Of a stretch of 64,000 nucleotides of DNA, positions 51,679 through 62,320 are shown one piece after another. A model generated the notes under the pieces. It was not told where the DNA came from and searched no databases. It worked only from the letters and a program-made list of their open reading frames with translations. The stretch's first letter is position 1. Each line of letters opens with the position of its first letter. A program made the position numbers and the translations under genes. Origin of the DNA: Rachicladosporium sp. CCFEE 5018 (taxonomy: Eukaryota; Ascomycota; Dothideomycetes; Cladosporiales; Cladosporiaceae); assembly GCA_002077045.2 (NCBI GenBank), contig KZ111144.1, positions 529,373 to 593,372 on the forward strand. Direction: 5' to 3'.

Positions 51679-53302
51679 CTACGGCTCTGCCCCGGCATGT
51701 CCTCGATCGACGGCATCAATCAATGGGTTGAACAACAGCTCGCACTTACCGCCCTTGGGAAGCACGAGAAAGTGATCGCGCATCGCCATACTGTCCTCTG
51801 TCGTCTGTGGAGGTGCCTCCACCTCGAACTGGAGCAACAACGAAGCAACGACAAGCTTCAATTCCATCAACGCAAGGTTCTTGCCGAGACAAGCCCTTGT
51901 GCCCTTTGAAAACGGCATAAAGAGCTCCTTCATCGCTGCCGTGCCGCCTTCTGACTTCAGCCAGCGATCCGGGCGAAAGCTGTCGGGCTCTGGGAACGCA
52001 TCGGCATCTCGATTAGTTGTGTAGCACTGCATGGAGAGTATGGTATCCGCAGGCAATCGCACGCCGCTCACAGTCGATCCGGTAGGTGGCGTGATGCGCT
52101 GGAGACTTGCCGGTGCAGCTGGATGCAAGCGGAGGCTCTCATTGATCACAGCCTCCAGCAGTGTCGAATCCAAAACTTCCTTGCTTACTGTCGATCCGGA
52201 AGACGATCGTTTGTGATGCTCTTGCAGTTCTTGACGTATTCGTGATTGCAGATCTGGGTCCCTGGTGAGTTCCCAACAAAGGTATGTTAAGGTCGTACTA
52301 GTCGTATCTGTGCCAGCGAAGACAAGATTCCCAATCTCGGTATACGTCTCTCTGTCAGTCAGAGACGCTTCGCCAGAGCTATTGAAGAGAATCTTGGAAA
52401 GTAGGTCTTTGCGATTTGGAGCGCTCTTATTGACCCGGAGGTAGTCCTCATAGGCATGCTTGCCATACTGTCCCAAAGTCAGCCTGCGTTGGCTATGAGA
52501 TTGCGAAGCAGACTTACGTCAGTCACCCGTTGCTTAGACGCCAGGAAGTCCTGCAATGCGGGCACTGGTAACTTCGACATCACGGCAAACATCCATGGAA
52601 ACGTCCATTGCATGCCGCTTATCAAGAACATTCTGTCCATATCATGGAGGAACTGTGGCGGCTGCTTGGCCTCCAACGCACCAAACGACGCACCTAGGAA
52701 CAATTGCCCCACAACGTCGAGTGAAAAGGCTCGGAACCGTTCCAATGCATCGACACTGGCCCCCTTCGACTCTCGCAGTACTTGCATCAGATAGTCCACG
52801 CGCTCTCTGATCACTGGCTCCGTGTTCTGCAGATTTGATGAGGAAAAGGCATGGCTCAGTAGACTCCTCCGTTGACTATGGGCTTTCTTGTCACGGATGC
52901 TGAAGATCCCGAGCGGCTGCAGGCTCATGGACTCGTATATAGGTGCCTTCATGAAAACAGTCTGTTGGCCATAGATTGAATTGATGGCCTCGGCGCTAGC
53001 GAACGAGACTTCTTGGGGTCCGATCCGAACAGTAGAGCCATAGCGGCGATGTAGCTGGTGAATGACAGTGGTTCTGAAGCCAGCTAGGTCGACGAAGATG
53101 AGCCAGTAGCCTGTTATGCTCGCTAGGAAGGGGCCAGGGATATTGCGCAGTGGTGAGAAGAGGCGGTTGTAGGCAGTCTGGGGATTGTTCAGTGAGGTTC
53201 TTGAGGGTCAGGTAGATCGCTGAGGGGACTACAGACCTTGAGGAGAATATAGCCTGCGATCAATATGCTCGCAAGTGATAGTACAGTGCTGAGGCTATAC
53301 AT
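51679..53302 (-). CDS. Cytochrome P450 monooxygenase
   Basis: Three exons (53237-53302, 52518-53177, 51679-52467) give 504 residues. The N-terminus MYSLSTVLSLASILIAGYILL is an ER membrane anchor, followed by LRNIPGPFLAS, the usual proline hinge. The I-helix oxygen-binding motif AGTDTT is near residue 293, the ExxR of helix K (ESLR) near 352, the PERF-type FRPDRWL near 407, and the heme loop FSKGTRACLG has its cysteine near 435. All key residues are intact. Introns use GTCTGT..CAG and GTAAGT..CAG. The subfamily and substrate are unknown. Just upstream on the same strand lies a decayed FAD monooxygenase, suggesting a former small oxidative cluster. Confidence 0.93.
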
Positions 53303-53895
53303 GGTCGTTGCGCGGTTCTGAGGCTGAGTGACCACTCAGCGATCCAACAGAGGTCAGAAGTTCTTATAGGTATGCAATATGTACGGTACGTTCGGAGAGT
53401 TACCAAGCTTACGAAGACCCGCTTGTAAGGTATAGAGCCCCATGGGGTGAACCCCGCGCTATGATTGCTTCCTCCACAGCTCCCTCCACATTGCAAGTGT
53501 TGCCCGATCTGGTCAGCTCGGTCGCGGTATAGACCCACCTGTTCCGTGAACAGTGCAGCCACGGAAAAGTGGAGTCGAGCCGAGACCCGGAACCCCATTC
53601 ACAACGACTCCAGTCGATCCGTGCAACCGTCTGAGAACCCGTGCTAGTCTGAACCCTTATGACACCCAGTAGGACGTGATCCAGAGCTGCGCGATCACTT
53701 GGCAGAGCGACGCAGATGACCGACTATGCAGGGGAAAGCCTCGACATAGCGCCAATACAGATCCAAAGGCGGTCGTCTCTACGATCAATAGACAGCCGTC
53801 TGCTTCGACTCAAGATACTTGTGGAGAATGGCCTCCGAAGCAAGCTGCTCATCGTGAGGGTAAGGATACTGCATGTACTCGTTCACTATGCTGCG
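53303..53895. other. Intergenic region upstream of the P450
   Basis: 593 bases; the P450 promoter should be here. Open frames overlapping 53465-53921 show no family features. Confidence 0.5.
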
Positions 53896-55079
53896 TCAGT
53901 CGGCGTCTAGTGCAGGTTTAGGTGCAATATGCGTACAAGATAGTTTGGCGGCTGAGTTCTCATCAGACTTGACACTGTCGCCGCCAACAATGCGAGTATA
54001 CTCTTGGATACGGGTGGCTCTCTCGTATCGCGCCTCATTGTAGAGCTTGAGTCGCTCTGGCACCTCATCGAAACTTTCCAGCTGCGACATCATCACCCCT
54101 AATGCCACGCCATCCTCGATTGCCATGGCGCCACCTTGAGCAAGATGCGGCAGGAATGGATGCGCGGCATCGCCGAGTAGGGCCAGTCTTCCAGTGGGTG
54201 ATATGAAAGATGGTAAGGTGTCCATGTCGAATAGAGGGTAGACGCGAAGCGACTTCGGATCAGCCTTCTCGAGCATTGCCAGTACTTTGGGTTCGAACTC
54301 GCTGAAAATCTCAAGGAGCTCGCTCTTGTCTGCCGGTCTGTGCCACTCTCCAGCAATCGCTGTCGACTTCGCAGCAGGGTGGACGCACACAAAGTTCAGG
54401 AGTTCGTTGTTCTGGCAGCGATACATGATCCATCGGTGAAGGAGATCGTTGCGGTCTCTGCATCGACGCTTGCCACGCTGCGACCGTAGGACACTTTCGC
54501 TGGTGGACCATGACCTTCATTCGAGGTCGCGACCTCCCGTAGCTGGCCGTGCAGAGCAGCGCGAAGTGTGAGACGATATTCCTGGGTTCCGGTCAGTTGG
54601 TGCTTGCGTGCGCTTTCGCAGTGGTCCTCGCACTAACGCTCTGATATTGATGGCTGTCTTTGAGAAAAGCCTGACTGTTCTTGAGAAAATCTTGGTCCTG
54701 CAGCAATTCGCCAGACGCTTTCACCAGTCGCAGCTACAGCCTCAGCAATCAGTGCCATACAGAGTCACAAAGGGAGTGCCTTCGCAACGAACACGTTCCA
54801 TGCGCACGCCACCAGCGTCTGCGACATTGACTCCGAGTCGTCTTAGCACTACATCGGCGTTATAGCAGATATTGATAGCTGCCCCGATTTCGCTTGGGCC
54901 AGGCGTGCTGTCGAACAGCTGCGGTTGATCAGTCAGACATGTATGGGCTTTGAGTCCTCATCCATACTCACCTCAACATGATGGCCAGCCCTTCGAAGTG
55001 CAATTGCAGCGGTCAATCCACCGATACCTGCACCGACGATCAGAACTGTCAACTCAACCGCAGCCTTTGTTTGGCCCAT
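53896..55079 (-). pseudogene. Decayed FAD-dependent (salicylate hydroxylase-like) monooxygenase
   Basis: Pieces of one flavoprotein follow in order but not in one frame. First exon 54972-55079 holds the FAD-binding VLIVGAGIGGLTAAIALRRAG. A normal intron leads to 54745-54918 (LFDSTPGPSEIGAAINICYNADVVLRRLG), which ends in a stop at 54742-54744. After about 160 bases of shifted or lost sequence, about 54432-54582 gives LTLRAALHGQLRE and VSVDAETATISFTDG-like coding. The middle FAD motif (LVxGADGxHS) and some 60-80 residues are missing, and the sequence jumps in another frame to MYRCQNNELLNFVCVHP at 54426. The last part (LALLGDAAHPFLPHLAQGGAMAIED, GD motif) is intact to 53896. At least one stop, one deletion and frame changes mean it cannot make a working enzyme. 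Confidence 0.7.
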
Positions 55080-55733
55080 TGTCACAACGGCGACTTCGCG
55101 ATGCTGACTCACGTTCTCATCTCCCTTGACATCTTTATATGTTCCTGCTCCGCAACTCATCATCGCTGATAAGTCATGAACTCTAAGTGCCTCGGCGTCG
55201 CCTCGTACCTGGTAGAATCGCATCGTATTCCGGGTGGGGCGTACAACGTAGCTACCCCATGGAAGCACATGTTCCGACGCGCCTGCACGCTTCCTGAATC
55301 GCCGTTTCGCCAAAAGCCTACCCTACGTGTACGGCTCGAGCTTATCGCTGCTGCTGTCGCAGTCTCGCAGGTGTCACATTCCAGAGGAGTAGAAGGCGGT
55401 AGGAGAGTAAAGGAGATACTAACTTAACTACTGCTCGCCCGACTTACCTAATTTTGAAGAGGGAAAGCGCGATCAGGTGCAGCTCTTCGCGGAACAGCAA
55501 TAACCTGGGTTTCAGGAATCGTATCACGTCCGGCACGGTCTACCACGGACGAATCATGAAGTGGATTGTAGTAGGGAGGTCGCTGGTCGGTGCCGAACTA
55601 GGACACTTGTTCGCTCTCCCGTGCTATGCTGTACTCAAACCACGCCTACCTTGAATGGCCGTCTCTCATTTCTCGTCCACTCAAAAAGCACTCCCGCAAG
55701 CAAGTCTCAGGCCGTAGCTGCTCTTCTACCCTA
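55080..55733. other. Intergenic region
   Basis: 654 bases between the decayed monooxygenase and the 3' end of glutamate decarboxylase. The in-frame extension upstream of the monooxygenase ATG (to 55313) has no family features. Confidence 0.5.
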
Positions 55734-57391
55734 CTAGCACACCGCATGAGTCTTCTCATGCTTCCCCTGAAGACTATGCTCCTCATCCCCAAAGTGCTCA
55801 TTCATCTTATCCGTCTTCCCACTCCGCTTCCCCGCATTCTTCATATGCTCCACATAATGCCCAACCAACTTCTTCTCGTCCATCTTGATCAACTCATTAA
55901 CCGCCAACTTCAGATCCGATATCAGCGCATCACACCTTGACCGCGAGAAATCCTCTCTCACGACAACGCGCATCATCTTCAGCTTCTCTGAGTGTGGCGC
56001 CATGGTGTATGCAGGCACGACCCATCCTCGCTCGCGGAGCTGATGCGCGATGGCGAACTCGTCGAAGCCGTGGTTGTGCTTTGGGTCGAGGCGGAAGGCT
56101 ACGAGTGGGAGGCCGTTGCCACGGGTCTTGGACATGAGGATGAAGCCTAGCTTCTCGACGGCGGCACCGAGGTAGTCTGAGGTGCGGGTGAGGTTTAGCA
56201 TGATGCTGCGGTAACCCTTCTTGCCGAGACGGATGAGTTGGTAGTATTGCCCGATGACCTGACTAGCGCCGCGGGAGAAGTTGAGAGTGAATGATGCTTG
56301 GTCGGCACCGAGGTAGTTGATGTTGAAGATGAGCTCTGCGTTGTTGTTAGCGAAGGGTCAAGAAATGAGATGACGGCCGACTGACCTTTAGAGAGGAACT
56401 CAGGGTCGCGCCAGACTACCCAGCCTACACCAGGGTAGACGAGACCGTACTTGTGGCCGGAGACGTTGATCGACACGACCTTCTCGAGACGGAAGTCCCA
56501 CACGAGATCTGGGTTGACGAACGGCGCCACAAATCCACCTGATGCTGCGTCGACGTGAATCGGGCAGTCAATGTTCCTCTCCACGAGCAAGTCGTTGATC
56601 TTCTTGGTGTCCTCATACTCGCCTGTGTACGTTGTGCCGAGAATCGTGCAGATACCAATGGTGTTCTCGTCCACTAAGTTCACCGCCTCTTCAGGGTCGA
56701 TCACATAGCGGTCTGGTGTGCAGTAGACGAACTTCTCCTCAACATCGAAGTATCTCGCTGCCTGCTCCCAGCACACCTGCACAGCAGAGTTCATGATGAG
56801 GTTCGGGCGACTGTAGTCCTTGCCCTCAGCCTTACGCTTGTTGACCCAGCGCTTCTTCATGGCGAGTGTGCCCAGCATGATCGCCTCGGAGGAGCCGATG
56901 GTTGACGTTCCCATGGCGTTCGTATCGTCGTCATGAGCGGGAATGTTGAACAGGCGAGCCATCATGCTAACGCAGCGGTTCTGGATGTCGGCGCTGACGG
57001 GGTACTCCTCGTAGTCGATGAAGTTCTTGCTGAAAGCCTCGATCATGAGCTTTTCGGCTTCCTCCTCCATGTAGGTCGTGACGAATGATGCTAGGCTTAT
57101 CGTTCGTTAGCACTCATCCCGTTGACCAAGATGTCCTCGCAGCACTCACTTGAGCGTAGGGTTGCCATCGAGGGTCAAGTCATCCTTGATCATGCGGTAT
57201 GCCACCTCCTTGCTCATCTCATTCTCGGGCATCTCATGCCTGGGCAAGTCCTGGGCAGCGAAGCGCGAACCGTAGACGCTGGACGTGAACTCATCTTGAC
57301 CAACATTATCGAGGTTGAGGTCTTTGAGCTCAGGCATCACCTGGCTTTCTTTGACATCCTTGTCCGTGGGGACCTTGCCGAGATGGACCAT
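55734..57391 (-). CDS. Glutamate decarboxylase (PLP-dependent)
   Basis: Converts glutamate to GABA and CO2, feeding the GABA shunt. Three exons (57150-57391, 56386-57095, 55734-56335) encode 517 residues. The PLP-binding lysine is Lys296 in SINVSGHKYGLVYPGVGW; other group II decarboxylase hallmarks are GTSTIGSSEAIMLG, HVDAASGGFVAPF and NFSRGASQVIGQYY. The join NPTLNLASFVTTYMEEE across intron 1 fixes an AAG acceptor with a CTAAC branch site just upstream; the next AG, three bases on, would break the frame. The C-terminus ends KTHAVC. The protein is cytosolic by sequence. Permeases of the GABA/UGA4 group occur elsewhere in the window, but no direct link is shown. Divergent from the amidase. Confidence 0.96.
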
Positions 57392-58076
57392 GATGGCGGC
57401 TTAGGTATGCTAGTTGGTGGATGAAGTGAGTGACTGTGGTGAGGGAGTGAGATACGTAGCAAGCAGGGTAAGGGAGGACCTCGTCGATGAGAAACAGGGA
57501 AGTAGTAAGACATGTATAAGAAGCAAACTCAGCAGCTTGAGATCTTCAGGCACAGTGAAGCTTGATGCATTCTTGCTTTACCGCTGTTTCGGCAAAGGAG
57601 CTTACGAGGAACGCGCACGCGTCTCATGGCAGGCACAAAAGCCAATCGTTGGTGCTCTGCAGAAACGCCCGCATGCATCCAGCTGCGGGTCAACGTCAGA
57701 TACAGCGGCTGCGTCCCGTTTCTTGGACGCAGTCAAGCTAAAGCTTAGTTCTCTATGGTGGAGCCGTGGAGAAGCTCCAGTTCTTCTGTTATGAACACAG
57801 GGAGTCCATAGGCTGTGGTGGCGGAGAGAATGAGGGTCTGATGGCAGTAGGGTCTCTCTCACATATCGTAGACCACCATGTGGCAAGACAGGTCGGTCTT
57901 TCCTCAGATTCTTGCCCCACTTCAATGCCCCCACTACGCTCTAACTGTATGAGGTAAGACAGTACCTCGGCTAGAGTTGCGAGACGACACATAGGCAGTA
58001 GGAAGCATAGCATCGGTAAGAGAACCTTCGTTGTCCTCAGTAAGTCAGGTAGTCTCTCTTTGGCTCCTAAGCAATC
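57392..58076. other. Divergent promoter region
   Basis: 685 bases between glutamate decarboxylase and the amidase. No gene seen. Confidence 0.5.
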
Positions 58077-59774
58077 ATGGCCGAGCCATGGCGTGCTATA
58101 GCAGAGCGCAAGCGCGCAGAAAGACACAGTCGCATCCCCAAAGCCTGGCTAATCCCATCCCCACCATCTGTCAACGGCAATCTCATAGGCAAGCACCTGG
58201 ACATTCTGTCGAAGTCTGAACTCGATATCACGCAAGACTATGATGCTACGGATCTCCTCTCCGCACTCTCAACCCGCAAACTCACCAGCGAAGCCGTCAC
58301 CACGGCGTTCTGCAAGCGGGCAGCAATCGCTCAGCAGCTCACCAATTGCCTGACTGAGATCCTCTTTGACCAAGCCATAGCTAGAGCAAAGCATCTGGAT
58401 GCAGAATTCGCTCGGACAGGCAAGCCCATTGGTCTCCTCCATGGCCTTCCAATTTCGCTCAAGGACACCTTCAAGATCAAGGGTCATGATGCGTCGGTCG
58501 GGGTTGCAGCACTGTGCTTCAAGCCTGCCGCCACCAACTCTGCGCTCGTAGAGTTACTGCTCTCGCTCGGCGCGGTGCTGTATTGCAAAACCAGTATCCC
58601 GCAAACCATGATGGCGCTAGATAGCCACAACAATGTCTTCGGCCGCGTGCGAAACCCGGCCAATGGTGCCCTGACAGCTGGAGGCAGCTCGGGCGGCGAG
58701 GGAGCGCTTGTAGCCATGCGTGGTAGCATTCTTGGCGTCGGTACTGACGTTGGGGGCAGTATTCGCATTCCTGCGTTGTGCAATGGACTCTATGGACTCA
58801 AGCCGTCTCATGGTCGTACCCCTTATGCTGGCCAAGAGGGCGGAGCGCCAGAAGGGAGTAGCAAGGTCGCGATTGAGTCGACTGCAGGTCCGATCGCGCA
58901 TAGTGTGAGAGATTGCGAGATGTTCTTGAGGGTCATTGGGGACGCGAAGCCTTGGCTATTCGATCCGGATTGCCTTGCTCAGAATTGGGAGCAGCAGAAC
59001 TCAATAAGTCGGTCATTGCCAGGCGCGAGCAAGTCCGTGCTCCGTATAGGCATCGTGCGAACAGACGGCCACGTCACGCCTCTCCCACCAGTTCAACGCG
59101 TGATCGAGGACGTTGCATCCGCACTCCGCAGTGGCTCGTCCACGAGCTCGACACAGATCGAAGTAGTCGAACTCGACCTATCGAGTCTCCTAAGCCGTTG
59201 CCTCAAGGTCAGCAACGGCGTCTTCTCCATTGATGGCGCGAACACCTGGTTTGACCTCCTGGAATCGAAATCTGAACCACTTTCTCCGTGGCTACAGTCC
59301 CGACTCCGGCGAAGACCAGCGAAGTCCATTGACGAGGTCGTCAAGCTGCAGGCACAGCGAATTGCTCTACAAAAGGAGGCACTCCAGATCTGGCGACCGG
59401 ACGCGAACGGCCAAGAGATACACGTCCTCATCTGCCCTGCTGCGCCCCACCCAATCGCGTTGGTCGACCGCTGGAACTCGGTGAACTATACTTCTGCTTT
59501 CAACCTTCTTGATCTGCCAGCTGGCGTGCTGCCAGTGCGAGCTGTAACAAAGCAAGATCTGGCTGTCGAGTTGAATGAAGGAAAGGCGCTGAATGGGTGG
59601 GATAAGACGAATAGGGAGATGTGGGGTGAGAAGGAGAGGAAGGAGTACGTAGGAAGTACGCTCAGTGTTCAGGTCGTGGCACCGAGACTGCAGGAGAGAG
59701 TGTTGGTGGAAGCCATGGGGTTCGTAGATGAGATCCTAAAGGGTCTTGATAAGAAAGCTAGTAGCAGGTTATAG
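58077..59774 (+). CDS. Acetamidase-like amidase (amidase signature family)
   Basis: Single exon, 565 residues. The Ser-cisSer-Lys triad is Lys129 in PISLKDTFKIKG, Ser204 in TAGGSSGGEGAL and the nucleophile Ser228 in GTDVGGSIRIPALCNG. The N-terminal WRAIAERKRAERHSRIPKAWLIP and the overall length match the fungal amdS/general amidase group, which releases ammonia from small amides so they can serve as nitrogen or carbon source. There is no signal peptide, so unlike the amidase at 35073 it should be cytosolic. The two are distant relatives, not recent duplicates. Confidence 0.94.
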   Translation: MAEPWRAIAERKRAERHSRIPKAWLIPSPPSVNGNLIGKHLDILSKSELDITQDYDATDLLSALSTRKLTSEAVTTAFCKRAAIAQQLTNCLTEILFDQAIARAKHLDAEFARTGKPIGLLHGLPISLKDTFKIKGHDASVGVAALCFKPAATNSALVELLLSLGAVLYCKTSIPQTMMALDSHNNVFGRVRNPANGALTAGGSSGGEGALVAMRGSILGVGTDVGGSIRIPALCNGLYGLKPSHGRTPYAGQEGGAPEGSSKVAIESTAGPIAHSVRDCEMFLRVIGDAKPWLFDPDCLAQNWEQQNSISRSLPGASKSVLRIGIVRTDGHVTPLPPVQRVIEDVASALRSGSSTSSTQIEVVELDLSSLLSRCLKVSNGVFSIDGANTWFDLLESKSEPLSPWLQSRLRRRPAKSIDEVVKLQAQRIALQKEALQIWRPDANGQEIHVLICPAAPHPIALVDRWNSVNYTSAFNLLDLPAGVLPVRAVTKQDLAVELNEGKALNGWDKTNREMWGEKERKEYVGSTLSVQVVAPRLQERVLVEAMGFVDEILKGLDKKASSRL

Positions 59775-60151
59775 CGACAGACTATCCAACTCGATTGCCC
59801 CTGAACAGCATGCTGTACAATTACTGGACTCATCCAATCAATTGAGGTCCTGAGATCGCCATACATGTCTAGCAGCATCGTAACAACAGCTTCTAGGAAA
59901 CCAGCTGTCATTCATGATCTGTTGCGGGTAGCAATATGTGGCAGGTCCACATGGACGTTGGTCGTGCTTTCAAAGTTGACATGTGAGAGAAGGAAGTCGA
60001 AACTCAGCTCGCGCTAGCCGCATTCGGCAGCGAAACCACCTGTCCAGACACGCATGCGCATCTCATATAACATTCACTATCCCTTCTCTTCCCCCTGTGC
60101 TGGCCACAGCTAATGCCCACGCCCTTCCACTAATCCCTCAATACCGCCACG
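59775..60151. other. Intergenic region upstream of Sec63
   Basis: 377 bases; the end of the amidase gene and the Sec63 promoter. Nothing else recognised. Confidence 0.5.
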
Positions 60152-62320
60152 ATGTCAAACTCCTACAATTACGACGACCAAGCACAATTCTACCCATTCT
60201 TCATCCTCACCTTAACCTCGATCATAACCCTCCCGCTCACATACACACTCCTCCGCAAGCCCTCAGACGCCGCAGCAGCCAGCAAAGTCCCCCGAATAGA
60301 CTCCTCTTTCGTCCTGCAAGATGCCGAGATCATCGACGCCCAGCGCGCGAAGCAGAAGCGAAAAGAGTTGCGGCTCAAGCGCATGCTTATTGCGGCGACA
60401 GGATGGGCTGTCATGCTTTACATGGTCTACCTCATGGTCGTGACTGCCCGTCATGCGCCGAAGATCTGGAATCCGTACGACATCCTAGACATTGGCATGA
60501 GCGCGAGTGAGAAGCAGATCAACTCCCGGTATCGCAAGCTTTCTGTGACGATGCACCCGGACAAACGACAGCCGGATCCAGCGAAGAACGAGAGCCTCGA
60601 GGCTATCAACGACCATTGGGTAGAGATCGTCAAGGCGTACAAGGCGCTCACTGACGAGGAGGTGCGGAAGAACTACATCGAGTTCGGGAACCCGGATGGG
60701 AAGCAGAGTACCAGTTTTGGCATTGCTTTGCCGGAGTGGCTTGTTGCTAATGCCAGCGGGCCGTATGTGCTACTGTTCTACTTTCTGCTGCTCGGACCTG
60801 GCCTGATCTTGTTGGTGGGGAAGTGGTGGTATGGGATGCAGAAGTTCACCAGGGAGAAGATCTTGGTCACGAGTGCTGGGAATATGTTCCGGGAGCATAA
60901 GGAGAAGATGGACGGGGGTGATGTCGTCAATGCGATCAGCAGTGCTGCTGAGTACCAGGAGGTTCTGGCTGGAGGGAAGGCGGATGCTGGATTGGGAAAG
61001 CTGGAGGGGAAAGTGCTGGGTGAAGAGGATGTCGGCATGCTGGCCAAGGACAGGAAACAGTTGGAGGAGCAAGATGATGCTGTTCGTCGCAAGACCCTCG
61101 CTCTCGTCTGGGCCTACTTGTCACGTGTCGATCTGGGTGACAAGACACTTGAGGCGGAGAAGTACGAGGTTGCGCCGACTGCACTACGGATGACTGAGGC
61201 CTTCACCTCAATCAGCATCGCGCATATGACGACTCCTACCGTCCTGGCATCTTTCCACTTGGCACAGTCCCTCACGCAGGCAATCCCAACCGCGCCACGA
61301 CGAATGCCGCTGCTGCAGCTCCCTTACTTCACGGCTACCAACATCAAGACCATCGAGGAGACCACATCGACACCCTCAAAAGAGCACCTCACAATCCAAG
61401 CCTTCATGTCTCTGCCTCCTGAGCAACGTCGCGCTCTCGCCACAGCCGCTGGTCTCAACAGCACCCACCTCTCGACCGCCGAGCGTCTCGCCCGCCAACT
61501 CCCCCTCCTCCGCATCGAGAAGACATTCTTCAAAGTCCAAGGCGAACGCTACATCATCCCCTCCTCCCTCGTCCAATTCGTCGTCAAGGCTCGGGTGATT
61601 CCTCCCGGCACGCCCAAAGCCGATATTCCCGCACTAAAGGGCTCCGATCTCACAGACCCGGACCCAGCAGAAGGCGACCTCAAAGCACAGAAAGAGGAGA
61701 TCGAGCAACACGGCCTCCCTCTCGTCCACGCACCCTACCTACCCCGCGACAAGAGCCCGAAGTGGCATGTCTTTCTCGCGGACACGCGGCAAAACCGCGT
61801 GGCTGTGCCGCCCTTCACGTTCTCAACTTTCGACAAGAAGGCTTTCGAGGATGATGGCAAGGGTGGCGTCAAGCCGACCTTTGAGGTTGTGACGCTAAAG
61901 ATGCAGTTCCAGGCTCCGCCGCAGCAGGGCGAGTATAAGTTCCAGATGCATTTAATCTGCGATAGCTATGTGGGCTTTGATGAGCAGAGAGAGGTTGTGT
62001 TGAATGTGGAGGATGCGTCGAGAGCGGAGGAGGTGGATGATGATGATTATATCTCAGAGCCGGATGAGGGTGAGTCTACAAATCCATTCACACATCAGAT
62101 CCAGTGCGGCAAGCTGACAAACGCACTAGATACCATTGCTGGCCAGATGGCTGCATTGAAAGGCCAGCCAACATCAGACGGCGCAACACAGCCTCCCAGG
62201 CGTCCGAGGAGAGAGGTCAAGCCTGCGGATGACGAGGAGAGCGATTACGAAAGCGGCACGGACGAGGATGTGGACAGTGACAGTGAGACCGATACGGACA
62301 CTGATAGCGACGGCGAGTGA
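60152..62320 (+). CDS. Sec63, ER translocation J-protein
   Basis: Sec63 sits in the ER membrane with the Sec61/Sec62 channel and uses its luminal J domain to recruit BiP (Kar2) for protein import. Two N-terminal membrane segments (about 13-33 and 78-97) are followed by the J domain, NPYDILDIGMSASEKQINSRYRKLSV with HPD at 135-137. A third membrane segment (GPYVLLFYFLLLGPGLILLV) and a long Sec63 (Brl) domain follow. The tail is acidic (ESDYESGTDEDVDSDSETDTD), as in other Sec63 proteins. A 60-bp segment, 62070-62129 (GTGAGT..TAG), looks like an in-frame intron; removing it joins PDE-DTIAGQMAALKG and gives 702 residues. Unspliced it would add 20 unusual residues. Confidence 0.95.
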   Translation: MSNSYNYDDQAQFYPFFILTLTSIITLPLTYTLLRKPSDAAAASKVPRIDSSFVLQDAEIIDAQRAKQKRKELRLKRMLIAATGWAVMLYMVYLMVVTARHAPKIWNPYDILDIGMSASEKQINSRYRKLSVTMHPDKRQPDPAKNESLEAINDHWVEIVKAYKALTDEEVRKNYIEFGNPDGKQSTSFGIALPEWLVANASGPYVLLFYFLLLGPGLILLVGKWWYGMQKFTREKILVTSAGNMFREHKEKMDGGDVVNAISSAAEYQEVLAGGKADAGLGKLEGKVLGEEDVGMLAKDRKQLEEQDDAVRRKTLALVWAYLSRVDLGDKTLEAEKYEVAPTALRMTEAFTSISIAHMTTPTVLASFHLAQSLTQAIPTAPRRMPLLQLPYFTATNIKTIEETTSTPSKEHLTIQAFMSLPPEQRRALATAAGLNSTHLSTAERLARQLPLLRIEKTFFKVQGERYIIPSSLVQFVVKARVIPPGTPKADIPALKGSDLTDPDPAEGDLKAQKEEIEQHGLPLVHAPYLPRDKSPKWHVFLADTRQNRVAVPPFTFSTFDKKAFEDDGKGGVKPTFEVVTLKMQFQAPPQQGEYKFQMHLICDSYVGFDEQREVVLNVEDASRAEEVDDDDYISEPDEGESTNPFTHQIQCGKLTNALDTIAGQMAALKGQPTSDGATQPPRRPRREVKPADDEESDYESGTDEDVDSDSETDTDTDSDGE

